A stretch of DNA of 64,000 bases from DASRDZ01 sp035569495 (lineage in GTDB: Bacteria; Chloroflexota; Dormibacteria; Aeolococcales; Aeolococcaceae). Positions 25,807-33,505 of this stretch are shown here, in pieces. The stretch lies in the NCBI GenBank assembly GCA_035569495.1, contig DATMMX010000011.1, positions 478,118 to 542,117 of the forward strand, given 5' to 3'. A model generated the notes under the pieces. The model saw only the letters and a program-made list of their open reading frames with translations, did not search any database and was not told the origin of the DNA. The stretch's first letter is position 1. Each line of letters opens with the position of its first letter. The translations under genes were made by a program, and so were the position numbers.

Positions 25807-26619
25807 TCAGGCCGCGATCGACGCGGGGGCGCAGACCTTGCAGGCGCGATAGCCGGCCCGGGTGGCGTGGCCGGCGGAGGCGAAGGGGACGCGGTGGGGG
25901 TCGGTGATGCGGCGGGCGTTGTGGCAGGTGGGGTAGCAGAAGACGTGGGTGGTGTCGCTGCCGATGAAGCGGACGCCGCGCCGGGCCAGGCGTTCCAGCT
26001 CGGCGGCGTCGACGCCCTCCCAGTCGAGGATGTCGCGCTTGGCGCCCGGGCCGCCACCGCTGTACTCGCCGAGGTGTCCGTCGGCGCGGACCACGCGGTG
26101 GCAGGGGATCAGGTACGGGATGGGGTTGTGGGCGAGCGCGGTGCCGACCGCGCGAACCGCCAGCGGGCGCCCCATGCTGCGCGCGACCCAGCTGTAGGGA
26201 CGCACCTCGCCGCGCGGGATGCGCAGCGTGGTCTGCAAAACCTGCTGCTCGAACGGCGTCAGGGCGTCGAGGTCGAAGTGCAGCGAGGCGCGTCCACCGT
26301 CACCCGCGAGCACGGCGCGCACGCCACGCTCCAGCGCGACCGGCAGCGCCGAAACCCGAGCGGGGGCAACGCCGAACCGCCCCGCATACCACTGCGCGAA
26401 CTCCTCTGCGGAAGCTGCGCGCATCGCCGCCCGCACACCGCGCGCGGTCCAGGCGATCCAGATGTCGCCGATGTCCGTGGGCAGCGACGCGTACTGCGTC
26501 CCCACACCCACAGCCGACAGCACGCGGGCGAGCAACGACGACGGCGCACGCACCGTGCCGGCGCGATGCAGCGCGGCGATCAACGCGTCGTCGGTCACAG
26601 CATTCCTGACCATGGTCAA
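25807..26619 (-). CDS. O6-alkylguanine alkyltransferase fused to a C-terminal Ada zinc domain
   Basis: 270 residues. Residues 115-205 are the Ogt domain with the methyl-acceptor Cys173 in IPCHRVV and PYSWVARSMGRP before it. Residues 215-265 are an Ada-type zinc domain with four cysteines in the Ada pattern (FCYPTC at 228/232, CKVC at 260/263); in E. coli Ada the first of these accepts methyl groups from phosphotriesters. Ada has this domain at the N-terminus with an AraC helix-turn-helix, whereas here the order is reversed and no DNA-binding domain is present. ATGA overlap with the upstream ECF sigma gene indicates tight coupling. Confidence 0.9.
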   Translation of the reverse strand: MTMVRNAVTDDALIAALHRAGTVRAPSSLLARVLSAVGVGTQYASLPTDIGDIWIAWTARGVRAAMRAASAEEFAQWYAGRFGVAPARVSALPVALERGVRAVLAGDGGRASLHFDLDALTPFEQQVLQTTLRIPRGEVRPYSWVARSMGRPLAVRAVGTALAHNPIPYLIPCHRVVRADGHLGEYSGGGPGAKRDILDWEGVDAAELERLARRGVRFIGSDTTHVFCYPTCHNARRITDPHRVPFASAGHATRAGYRACKVCAPASIAA

Positions 26620-27167
26620 ACGACCTCCCTTGCTTCCAGCGCGAGCCGCAGCAATCCCAGCCCGCGGTGCACGTTCGCCTTCACCGTTCCCACCGGCCGC
26701 CCCAGCGCCTCCGCCGCCTCCGCATAGGAGAGCTGCTGCACGTGTCGCAGCACCACCGCGTCGCGATACCCGACGGGCAGCGACGCGACCAGTGCGCGCA
26801 TCTCCGCAGCGGAAGCGCGTCCCATCACCACGGCCTCGGGCCGCGACGTCACGTCGTCACCGACCGCCCACGCCGCATCGAGCGACACCGTCGCCACCCG
26901 GCGGACGCGCACCCGGTTGCGCACGACGTTCAGGGCGATCCGATGCAGCCACGCGCGCAGCTTCAGCTCGCCGATGCGTTCGGGACCATACCTCCGCAGT
27001 GCGCGATGGGCGCGCACGAAAGTGTCCTGGGCGACCTCCTCCGCGTCGGCGGGACTGCCGGTCAGGGTGAGGCCGAGCCCGTAGATGCGGTCCTGGAAGG
27101 CGACCACCAGGCGTTCGAAGCCGGCGTCCACGTCACGGGCGAGCAGGGCGGGGAGTGCGTCGTCCAT
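26616..27167 (-). CDS. ECF sigma factor coupled to the Ogt-Ada fusion
   Basis: 183 residues. Region 2 reads FERLVVAFQDRIYGLGLTLTGSPADAEEVAQDTFVRAHRAL, region 4 reads LPVGYRDAVVLRHVQQLSYAEAAEALGRPVGTVKANVHRGLGLL, both canonical for ECF factors. Start at 27165-27167; an ATG four codons upstream (27177-27179) would overlap the divergent AlkA start. It overlaps the Ogt-Ada gene by 4 nt and lies 10 nt from the AlkA gene start, so it probably controls alkylation-damage repair; that is inferred from the neighbours. Confidence 0.9.
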   Translation of the reverse strand: MDDALPALLARDVDAGFERLVVAFQDRIYGLGLTLTGSPADAEEVAQDTFVRAHRALRRYGPERIGELKLRAWLHRIALNVVRNRVRVRRVATVSLDAAWAVGDDVTSRPEAVVMGRASAAEMRALVASLPVGYRDAVVLRHVQQLSYAEAAEALGRPVGTVKANVHRGLGLLRLALEAREVV

Positions 27168-27177
27168 TCTCGTCAGC

Positions 27178-28182
27178 ATGAAACACCGCCTGGGCGCGCG
27201 GAGTTGCAGCCGTGAGGTCGAGCTGGACGGGCCGCTCGACATCGCCGCCTCGGTCGAGGGCTTCCGGCGCTGGGGTGACGACCTGCTCGACCGCTGGGAC
27301 GGCTCCACGCTGCTGCGCACCATCCGCATCGGGGGCGAGGCCGTCGCACTCGCCTGCACACCCACCGGTACGATCACCGCGCCCCGACTGCGCGTCACCA
27401 CCGCCGACCCCGACCACCTCGACAGCGCCGCCGCCGCCGCTGCGCGCTTCTTCGCCACCGTCGCGCCGGCCACCCTGCAACGTCTCACCGACGCCGACCC
27501 GGTCGTCGCCGCCGCCGAGCAGCTCCAGCCCGGCGCGCGGCCGGTGCTCCAGCCCGACATCCTCACCGCCCTGGTCCGGTCGATCAGCGCGCAGCAGATC
27601 AACCTGCGCTTCGCCGCCGTGGTCCGCGCCCGCCTCGCCCGGCGCTACGGCCGCCGCCACGAGATCGACGGCCACGAGGTCTGGAGCCTCGAACCGGCCA
27701 CCCTGGCCGCCGCGAGCGCCCAGGACCTGCGCGAGCTCCAGTTCACCACCCGCAAGTCCGAGTACGTCATCGGCGTGGCCAGGGCGGTCCTCGGCGGCTC
27801 CCTCGACGCCCAGCGCCTCGTCGGGCTGGCCGACGAGCAGGTCATCGCCGAGCTCGTCGCCCTTCCGGGCGTCGGCCGCTGGACCGCCGAGTGGCTGCTC
27901 GCCCGCAGCTTCGGCCGCCCCGTGGTCGTCGCCGGTGACCTGGGCGTGCGCAAGGCGATCGGGCGCGCCTACGGCGACGGCAGCATGCCCAGCGAAGACG
28001 AGGTGCGCCGCCGAACCGCCCACTGGGGCGAGGCCGCGGGCGTCGCCCAGCAGCTCCTGCTCAACGTGCTCGCCGCCGACCGCTGGGACGAGCTGCGCCA
28101 GACCGCCGTCAGTGCAGCGGCTCGGCCAGCTCCACGGTCACCTGGCCGCCCGCCTCGACCACGCGCAGCGCGGGCAGGCTGA
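27178..28182 (+). CDS. DNA-3-methyladenine glycosylase II (AlkA-like)
   Basis: 334 residues. The helix-hairpin-helix ELVALPGVGRWTAEWLLARSF and the catalytic aspartate in VVAGDLGVRKAIG identify the HhH-GPD superfamily; the N-terminal beta domain (DIAASVEGFRRWGDD) is AlkA-like. It removes N-alkylated purines to start base-excision repair. The C-terminus (RPAPRSPGRPPRPRAARAG) runs about 74 nt into the convergent Rieske gene and may be a read-through of a shorter ancestral end. No Shine-Dalgarno before the ATG. Confidence 0.88.
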   Translation: MKHRLGARSCSREVELDGPLDIAASVEGFRRWGDDLLDRWDGSTLLRTIRIGGEAVALACTPTGTITAPRLRVTTADPDHLDSAAAAAARFFATVAPATLQRLTDADPVVAAAEQLQPGARPVLQPDILTALVRSISAQQINLRFAAVVRARLARRYGRRHEIDGHEVWSLEPATLAAASAQDLRELQFTTRKSEYVIGVARAVLGGSLDAQRLVGLADEQVIAELVALPGVGRWTAEWLLARSFGRPVVVAGDLGVRKAIGRAYGDGSMPSEDEVRRRTAHWGEAAGVAQQLLLNVLAADRWDELRQTAVSAAARPAPRSPGRPPRPRAARAG

Positions 28183-29002
28183 AGGTCGCCGGCCCGCCGC
28201 AGACGCGCCCGCTGCGCACGTCAAACCGCGAGCCGTGCCACGGGCAGGTGACCACGTCGCCGTCGAGCGAGCCCTCGTCGAGCGGCCCGCCCGCGTGCGA
28301 GCAGGTGTCGGACACCGCGAAGAGCTGCCCGCCGCGGCGCACCATCAGGACCGGCATCGTCCCGGCCACCACGCGGCGCATCTCGCCCTCGGGGAAGCCG
28401 GTCGACACGCCCACCTCCACCGCGCCCTCGAAGCCTTCGAGGAAGGCGGTGCGGTTGACCATGGTCGCGCTGCCGAACACCAGGTGCCCGCCGACGTAGC
28501 CGCCGAACACCACCAGCAGCCAGCCCAGCGTGGCCAGCCCCACCGCCAGCGGGTGCAGCCCGGCGCCCGCCCACCAGCGCAGGGCCAGCGAGACGAACAT
28601 CACCAGCAGGACGGCGCTGTTGACCAGCCCGTGCACGAGCGCCAGGCGCCGCTCGTGGGCGAAGGTCTCGTGGAAGTCGGTGTAGCCGGAGGCGGCGGCG
28701 AGCAGCCCGGTGAGCACGCCGACGATCAGGGCGACGTCGCCCGCCTCGGTGGGGATGCGCGAGGTGAAGTGGGCGGCGTAGTCGGCGACCACGCCGACCG
28801 TCCAGGCGCCGATGGGCACGTCGGTGAGCGCGGGGTGGAGGGGGTGGCCGAGCACGGTGGTGCCGTGCATCAGGTTCTTGAGCGAACGCCCCGGCGCGCC
28901 GAGCGCGGAGTAGAAGCCGCCGACGACACCTTGAATGGCGTCGCCCCAGCGCTCCATCCAGCCCTGGCGGCGCACCCAGCGATCGAGCGGCGATTCGGCC
29001 AT
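28109..29002 (-). CDS. DUF2231 membrane protein with C-terminal Rieske [2Fe-2S] domain
   Basis: 297 residues. The N-terminal half is DUF2231-like with four transmembrane helices (LGHPLHPALTDVPIGAWTVGVVADY and following). The C-terminal 100 residues form a Rieske domain with both ligand pairs, DTCSHAGGPL and VTCPWHGSRFD. It is likely a membrane-bound electron-transfer protein facing one side of the membrane; redox partner unknown. It starts 8 nt after the stop of the Pro-rich exported protein and so is downstream of it in the same transcription unit. Confidence 0.88.
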   Translation of the reverse strand: MAESPLDRWVRRQGWMERWGDAIQGVVGGFYSALGAPGRSLKNLMHGTTVLGHPLHPALTDVPIGAWTVGVVADYAAHFTSRIPTEAGDVALIVGVLTGLLAAASGYTDFHETFAHERRLALVHGLVNSAVLLVMFVSLALRWWAGAGLHPLAVGLATLGWLLVVFGGYVGGHLVFGSATMVNRTAFLEGFEGAVEVGVSTGFPEGEMRRVVAGTMPVLMVRRGGQLFAVSDTCSHAGGPLDEGSLDGDVVTCPWHGSRFDVRSGRVCGGPATFSLPALRVVEAGGQVTVELAEPLH

Positions 29003-29010
29003 GGAGCGGG

Positions 29011-29859
29011 TCAGGTCCCCTCGGGCATGTGCTCGACCGAGCGGGTCAGCCGCCTGGCCAGCTCGTCGGCGGAGAAGGCGCGCCGCCGCTGTCTGGCCAC
29101 GGGCAGCTCCTCCGGCGCCACGGTGAGCGCCGCCAGGTCGGCGAGGTCGTCGATCTCGTCCTTCCAGATCCGGAAGAGGGCGGTCTCACCGGCGCCCGTG
29201 GCGACCGCCGTGGTGGCGAGGCCCGGCGCACGGCGGCGCGGACGGAGCACCCGCCAGGCCACCGCCATGCCCAGCAGGGCGGCGCTGCCGCCCAGGCCGG
29301 CCGCGGTCTCGACGTTCACCCCCGAGCCGGCCAGCGGATGCGCGCCCCCCGCTCCACCGCCTCCCTGGAGGGGCGTGATCGAGGTGATCGTGGTGGGCAC
29401 GGGTGTCGGGCCGGGGGCGCTGGCCGCCTCGACACCGCCGGTCGGCGACGCGGCGGCGGTGGGCCGGGCTGTCGAGCCGGAGGTGGCGAAGAGGGGGAGG
29501 ACGAGGCCCCCGGGACGCGTCTGCGACGACGGTGGGGGCGCGGGTGCGCTGGGATGCGAGGTCCCGGGCGGCGGGCTCGAGGTGGGCCGGGGCGTCGGCC
29601 GTGGCGTGCTCGACGCGGTGGGGCGCGGCGTCGGGCGCGGCGTGCTCGACGCCGTGGGCGATGGCGTTGGCTCAGCCGTGGACGTCGGCGTCGGATCTCC
29701 GGGCCCCTTGGAGTCCACGAGCCGGATCGACGAGCTGGCCGGCGGCGCAGACGCCGTGGACGGCAGGACGACGGTGGCCAGGCCGAACCCGGCCAGGCCG
29801 CTGAGAGCGGCGGCCCCGGCCACCAGGCCGAAGCGACGGCGCTGACGGAGTGTGCTCAC
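29011..29859 (-). CDS. Pro/Thr-rich single-pass exported protein with cytoplasmic tail
   Basis: 282 residues: signal sequence or anchor (about 9-32), a PT-rich extracellular stalk containing tandem copies of a 12-residue TPRPTPRPTASS-type repeat (about residues 65-95), a C-terminal transmembrane helix (ETAAGLGGSAALLGMAVAWRVL) and a 75-residue charged cytoplasmic tail (ALFRIWKDEIDDLADLAALTVAPEEL). The tail distinguishes it from the other stalk proteins and could pass a signal inward; that is inference. Confidence 0.62.
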   Translation of the reverse strand: MSTLRQRRRFGLVAGAAALSGLAGFGLATVVLPSTASAPPASSSIRLVDSKGPGDPTPTSTAEPTPSPTASSTPRPTPRPTASSTPRPTPRPTSSPPPGTSHPSAPAPPPSSQTRPGGLVLPLFATSGSTARPTAAASPTGGVEAASAPGPTPVPTTITSITPLQGGGGAGGAHPLAGSGVNVETAAGLGGSAALLGMAVAWRVLRPRRRAPGLATTAVATGAGETALFRIWKDEIDDLADLAALTVAPEELPVARQRRRAFSADELARRLTRSVEHMPEGT

Positions 29860-29922
29860 GGCTGTCGGAAACCTCTGCCCCCGCTCCCGTTGCCGGTAGC
29901 GAATCGATCCTTCCCGGAGGGG

Positions 29923-30558
29923 TCAGGCCGGTTTGACGCCGCCTGCGGTGGCCGGGAGGTAGGTGTACGTGATCTCCAGGACGCAGTGCTGGGTCTGCCC
30001 GTTGACCGTGCAGCCTGCCATCGGCGCGTCCCAGTGCTGCGGTGCCGTCAGTGTGATGGATCCGTCATAGCGGATGGTGTAGTTGAGCCCGGGGATCGGC
30101 CCCGAGCCGGTCGGCGCGGAGGCGAGCGTGCCGGGCTGGAGCACGAGCTGGCTCTCGGACGTGCCCACCCCCCCGGTCTGGCTGAACGCCGGCGCGGTCG
30201 CGATGACGTTGTCGAACACGTCGATCAGCACCGCCTGCCCGGAGAAGACCGGCGAGACCACCTGCGCACCGCAGGCGCTCTGGCCGCGGAACACCGTCGT
30301 CGGCGGGTTGGTGGCGGGGTTGTCGAAGCTCAGGTCCCAGTCGCAGCCGGCCGCGGGCGGCGGGGAGATGACGATGCCCGTGGTCAGCGTGCTCGGCACC
30401 AGGTGGATGCTCGGCGGGGTGGGGAGGGGCGGCAGGTCCGCGCGGACCACGCCGCTGCCGAGCAGGGGGAGCACGGCGCCCACCGTCACGGCGGCGAGGC
30501 GGAGGCGCAGCCGCAGGCGCGGGGCGCGGGAGGAGACGCGGTCAGCCGATGTGTGCAC
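29923..30558 (-). CDS. hypothetical secreted protein
   Basis: 211 residues with a signal peptide (RLRLRLAAVTVGAVLPLLGSGVVRA) followed by DLPPLPTPP and a strand-rich exported domain with six cysteines (GCDWDLSFDN, SACGAQVV, AGCTVNGQTQHCVLEI). No catalytic motif. The mature N-terminus LPPLPxxP is shared with the DUF2690-like exported protein at 55898, suggesting a common export or processing context. Function unknown. Confidence 0.6.
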   Translation of the reverse strand: MHTSADRVSSRAPRLRLRLRLAAVTVGAVLPLLGSGVVRADLPPLPTPPSIHLVPSTLTTGIVISPPPAAGCDWDLSFDNPATNPPTTVFRGQSACGAQVVSPVFSGQAVLIDVFDNVIATAPAFSQTGGVGTSESQLVLQPGTLASAPTGSGPIPGLNYTIRYDGSITLTAPQHWDAPMAGCTVNGQTQHCVLEITYTYLPATAGGVKPA

Positions 30559-30591
30559 GTCAGTTAAGACGCACGCCGAGGCCGAAAACCA

Positions 30592-31023
30592 TCACCGCAC
30601 GCGCGCGTCGATGCCGCGCAGCTCGATCTCCAGGCGGACCACCGCCTCGGCTCGGCGCCGGGCCCACTCGGCGACGTCGCCGAAGACCCGGTAGGAGCGC
30701 CAGCGCGACTCGCTCTCCGCCTCGCCGGCGTCGGCCAGACGCTGCAGCAGGCGGGAGCGCTGGGCACGCTCGGCGAACGCAGCCGGCACGTCCTCCCGCC
30801 GTGCGTTCTGCCCCGCCAGGTGGATCACCCGGCACGACACGCAGGTGCCGCGGCGGGCGAGCAGGGGGTCGCGGGGCAGCCCCGTCCACTCCCAGCCGCA
30901 GCGGGGGCAGGCCGTCGCCTCGCGGCCGCAGTCGACGCAGAGGACGGGGACGGTGTGTCCCTCCGGCGCGCCGGACCAGGCGCGGGCACCGCCGCAGCGG
31001 GGGCAGGGGCTTGGCTGAGTCAT
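30592..31023 (-). CDS. zinc-ribbon protein, unknown function
   Basis: 143 residues. Two treble-clef or zinc-ribbon cysteine clusters lie in the first 70 residues (PCPRCGGARAW, PVLCVDCGREATACPRCGWEW, GTCVSCRVIH), followed by a charged helical C-terminus (AQRSRLLQRLADAGEAESESRWRSYRVFGDVAEWARR). ATG at 31021-31023 chosen because it gives MTQPSPCPRCGG; an in-frame ATG eight codons upstream is possible. The role, perhaps nucleic-acid or protein binding, is not known. Confidence 0.6.
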   Translation of the reverse strand: MTQPSPCPRCGGARAWSGAPEGHTVPVLCVDCGREATACPRCGWEWTGLPRDPLLARRGTCVSCRVIHLAGQNARREDVPAAFAERAQRSRLLQRLADAGEAESESRWRSYRVFGDVAEWARRRAEAVVRLEIELRGIDARVR

Positions 31024-31144
31024 GCCATGGAGAACGTCGCCGGCCACGTGGGTCTTTCGGTGCGTTCACGACTTCCCGTCGCCCCGGGGCGAGGGTACGA
31101 TTTGCCGCGCGCTCGTCGACCCGGACACCTCGGAGGACCGTCGC

Positions 31145-32242
31145 GTGGCTGAGGCACTGGTACTGGTGGGGACCCGCAAGGGCCTGATCATCGCTCGCAG
31201 CGACGCGGGCCGCCGCTCCTGGGACGTCGATCCCATGCACTTCGCCAACCAGGAGGTGAGCGCGGTCGCCATCGACACCCGGCGCGACACGCCGCGCATC
31301 CTCGCCGGGATCAGCTGGGGCCACTGGGGGACGTCGGTGGCCTACTCCGACGACCTCGGCCACACCTGGCAGGAGCCCGACCACGCCCCGATCGCCTTCC
31401 CCGAGTCCACCGGCGCCGCCCTGGCCCGGGTCTGGCAGCTCCATCCCGCGCCGGCCGGGCAGCCCGACGTGGTGTATGCGGGCGTCGAGCCACACGCGCT
31501 GTTCCGCTCCGAGGACGGCGGCCTCTCGTTCTCGCTGGTGCAGGGCCTCTGGGACCACCCGCACCGGACCCAGTGGCGGCCCGGCGGCGGCGGCGCCTGC
31601 CTGCACACCGTGGTCACCCACCCCGAGGACCCGCAGTGGCTGATGGCGGTCATGTCGGCCGGCGGCGCCTACCGGTCCCTCGACGGGGGCGCGACCTGGA
31701 ACCCCGCCAACCGCGGCATCTCCCAGCCGGGCGCACCCGAGGACCAGCGCTTCCCCGAGTTCGGGCAGTGCGTGCACAAGGTGGCGATGCACCCCAGCCG
31801 CCCCTCGCGGCTCTTCGCGCAGAACCACTTCGGTGTCTACCGCAGCGAGGACGCGGGGGCCTCGTGGGTCGCCATCGAGGACGGGCTGCCCAGCAACTTC
31901 GGCTTTCCCATCGTGGTCCATCCCGAGCATCCCGACATGCTCTTCAACTTTCCGCTCGAAGCCGACATGAACCGCATCCCGCCCTCGGGCCGGTGCCGCG
32001 TGTACCGCAGCACCGACGCGGGTGGGTCGTGGCAGGCGCTGTCGGTCGGGTTGCCGTCCGAGACGTACTACGCGGCCGTGCTGCGCGATGCCATGACCAC
32101 CGACGGGGGCGCCCCTGCGGGCCTGTACTTCGGGACGCGGCTCGGCGAGGTGTACGGCTCGCTGGACTGCGGCGACTCGTGGAGCGCGGTGGCGACGCGG
32201 CTTCCCGACGTGCTCTCGGTGCGCGCCGCCGTCCTGCCGTGA
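31145..32242 (+). CDS. BNR/sialidase-like beta-propeller protein
   Basis: 365 residues without a signal peptide. Repeats of the Asp-box/BNR type are visible (FRSEDGGLSF, YRSLDGGATW, YRSEDAGASW, YRSTDAGGSW, YGSLDCGDSW), forming a beta-propeller like photosystem-assembly or VPS10/sialidase proteins. The catalytic residues of sialidases are not evident, so it may be a scaffold. GTG start with GGAGG 8 nt upstream. It overlaps the MoaD/ThiS-like gene by 4 nt. Confidence 0.85.
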   Translation: MAEALVLVGTRKGLIIARSDAGRRSWDVDPMHFANQEVSAVAIDTRRDTPRILAGISWGHWGTSVAYSDDLGHTWQEPDHAPIAFPESTGAALARVWQLHPAPAGQPDVVYAGVEPHALFRSEDGGLSFSLVQGLWDHPHRTQWRPGGGGACLHTVVTHPEDPQWLMAVMSAGGAYRSLDGGATWNPANRGISQPGAPEDQRFPEFGQCVHKVAMHPSRPSRLFAQNHFGVYRSEDAGASWVAIEDGLPSNFGFPIVVHPEHPDMLFNFPLEADMNRIPPSGRCRVYRSTDAGGSWQALSVGLPSETYYAAVLRDAMTTDGGAPAGLYFGTRLGEVYGSLDCGDSWSAVATRLPDVLSVRAAVLP

Positions 32243-32514
32243 GCGCGCGGCTGGTGGTGCCGTCGTCGCTGCGGGCGAGCGCGGGCGGTTTGCGGGAGGT
32301 CGCGGTCGAGGGGGCGACGCTGCGCGCGGTTCTCGACGACCTCGGCGCGCGCATGCCGGGCCTGGAGCGGCGCATCCGCGACGAGCGTGGGTTGCTGCGG
32401 CCGCATGTGCTGGTGTTCGTCGACGGGCTGATGGTGCGCGCCGAGTCCGACCTGGACACGCCGGTGCCCGAGGGGTGCGAGGTGCTGGTGGCGCCGGCGG
32501 TGTCGGGCGGCTAG
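32239..32514 (+). CDS. MoaD/ThiS family sulfur-carrier protein
   Basis: 91 residues, ubiquitin-like fold. VVPSSLRASAGG at the start, LRAVLDDLGARMPGLERRI in the helix, VFVDGLMVRAESDLDTPVPEGCEVLVAPAVSGG at the end; the C-terminal Gly-Gly is the site that is adenylated and thiocarboxylated in this family. Whether it serves molybdopterin, thiamine or another sulfur transfer cannot be told. Overlaps the propeller gene by 4 nt, suggesting the two products act together. Confidence 0.85.
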   Translation: MSARLVVPSSLRASAGGLREVAVEGATLRAVLDDLGARMPGLERRIRDERGLLRPHVLVFVDGLMVRAESDLDTPVPEGCEVLVAPAVSGG

Positions 32515-32798
32515 CTGTTTGGGTCGCCCCCGACCACAACTGTCCAGGGGCGGACGCGCCAGCGGGTGATCAGGCCGTTGAGCACGTAGGGGTCGTTCTC
32601 GGCGAAGCGCTCGGCGGCGGTCGCGTCCTCGCCCTGGAAGACGAGAACAGCGCCGTCGGCGGGGTCGGCGAGGGCGCCGGCGAGCAGCAGCTCTCCGCGC
32701 GCGTGGGCCTCGCGGACCTTTTGCAGATGCGCGGCGCGGTGGGGCACGCGGCGTTCGAGGTAGTCGGGGACGGCGTCGTAGAGGAGCAGGTAGTGCAT
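32511..32798 (-). CDS. YciI-family protein
   Basis: 95 residues with the YciI core: MHYLLLYDAVPDYLERRVPHRAAHLQKVREAHARGELLLAGALADP and the strand AVLVFQGEDATAAERFAENDPYV. The family has a ferredoxin-like fold and conserved His and Asp residues in YDxxxxxxxxRxxHRxxH, thought catalytic in some dehalogenase-like members. The function here is unknown. Its stop overlaps the convergent MoaD-like stop by 4 nt. Confidence 0.88.
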   Translation of the reverse strand: MHYLLLYDAVPDYLERRVPHRAAHLQKVREAHARGELLLAGALADPADGAVLVFQGEDATAAERFAENDPYVLNGLITRWRVRPWTVVVGGDPNS

Positions 32799-32887
32799 GG
32801 GACACATATCATCGCGCGTGCCGGAGGCGTGGCTGCAACGCTGACGCACTGCGCCACTCGCCTGCAACGGCGAGAAGCAAGACCTGG

Positions 32888-32963
32888 CGACCCCGATCGG
32901 ATTCGAACCGACGATCTCCACCTTGACAGGGTGGCGTGTTAGGCCAGGCTACACCACGGGGCC
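32888..32963 (-). tRNA. tRNA-Asp (anticodon GTC)
   Basis: 76 nt cloverleaf on the minus strand. Acceptor stem GGCCCCG pairs with CGGGGTC (one G-U), the anticodon stem is CCACC/GGTGG around loop CTGTCAA with anticodon GTC at 32925-32927, and the T arm contains GTTCGAATC. Discriminator base G, as expected for Asp. No encoded CCA. TATGAT at 32976-32981 lies about 13 nt upstream as a promoter -10. Confidence 0.95.
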
Positions 32964-32975
32964 GCGCGACCCCGG

Positions 32976-32981
32976 ATCATA
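32976..32981 (-). promoter_or_regulatory. putative -10 (TATGAT) for tRNA-Asp
   Basis: TATGAT on the minus strand, 12 nt before the tRNA 5' end at 32963, a suitable distance for a transcript with a 5-6 nt leader that RNase P would trim. Confidence 0.45.
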
Positions 32982-33024
32982 GCATCGGCCTCCGCGACGG
33001 CTTTCGCCGCTACGCTCAGTGCCC

Positions 33025-33492
33025 ATGAGCCCGACACGACGCCGCCACGACGAGGTTTCCGCGGGAGGCGTGGTGGTCCGGCGCAGTCCCGCGGGTGGCG
33101 CCGCGTGGGAGGTGTGCCTGATCCGGGTGCGCGACGCGTGGAGCCTCCCCAAGGGCAACGTCGACAAGGGGGAGACGCCCCCGCAGGCGGCGCTGCGGGA
33201 GATCAGCGAGGAGACCGGGCTGCCGCGGGAGCGCCTCAGCATCCGGGCAGAGCTGCCGCCCGCGGACTACATGTACCGGCGCGACGGGCGCCTGATCGGC
33301 AAGATCGTCCATCACTACCTGGTCGAGGCGCCCGATGACGCCGAGCTGAGGCCGCAGCTCAGCGAGGTGGACGAGGCGACCTGGGTGCCGCTCGACGAGG
33401 CGGAGCGGCGGGTGGCCTACAAGGACCTGCGCGCGGCGCTCAAGGAGGCGAGGCGCTTGCTCGCGGAGACCCCCGCCCCGGAGGATTCGTAG
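33025..33492 (+). CDS. NUDIX hydrolase
   Basis: 155 residues. The NUDIX box is complete: GNVDKGETPPQAALREISEETGL, with SLPK before it (WSLPKGNV is typical of diadenosine polyphosphate or (di)nucleoside hydrolases). It hydrolyses a nucleoside diphosphate linked to another moiety; substrate not predictable. TACGCT (33011-33016) lies 8 nt before the ATG. A GTG at 33019 would add two residues. The TAG stop (33490-33492) is the start of the TAGAAT hexamer that serves the next gene. Confidence 0.9.
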   Translation: MSPTRRRHDEVSAGGVVVRRSPAGGAAWEVCLIRVRDAWSLPKGNVDKGETPPQAALREISEETGLPRERLSIRAELPPADYMYRRDGRLIGKIVHHYLVEAPDDAELRPQLSEVDEATWVPLDEAERRVAYKDLRAALKEARRLLAETPAPEDS

Positions 33493-33495
33493 AAT
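33490..33495 (+). promoter_or_regulatory. putative -10 (TAGAAT) embedded in a stop codon
   Basis: TAGAAT begins with the TAG stop of the NUDIX gene and lies 10 nt before the ATG at 33506. No Shine-Dalgarno is present before that ATG. The same stop/-10 arrangement occurs at 1963. Confidence 0.45.
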
Positions 33496-33505
33496 CGCGC
33501 CAACC

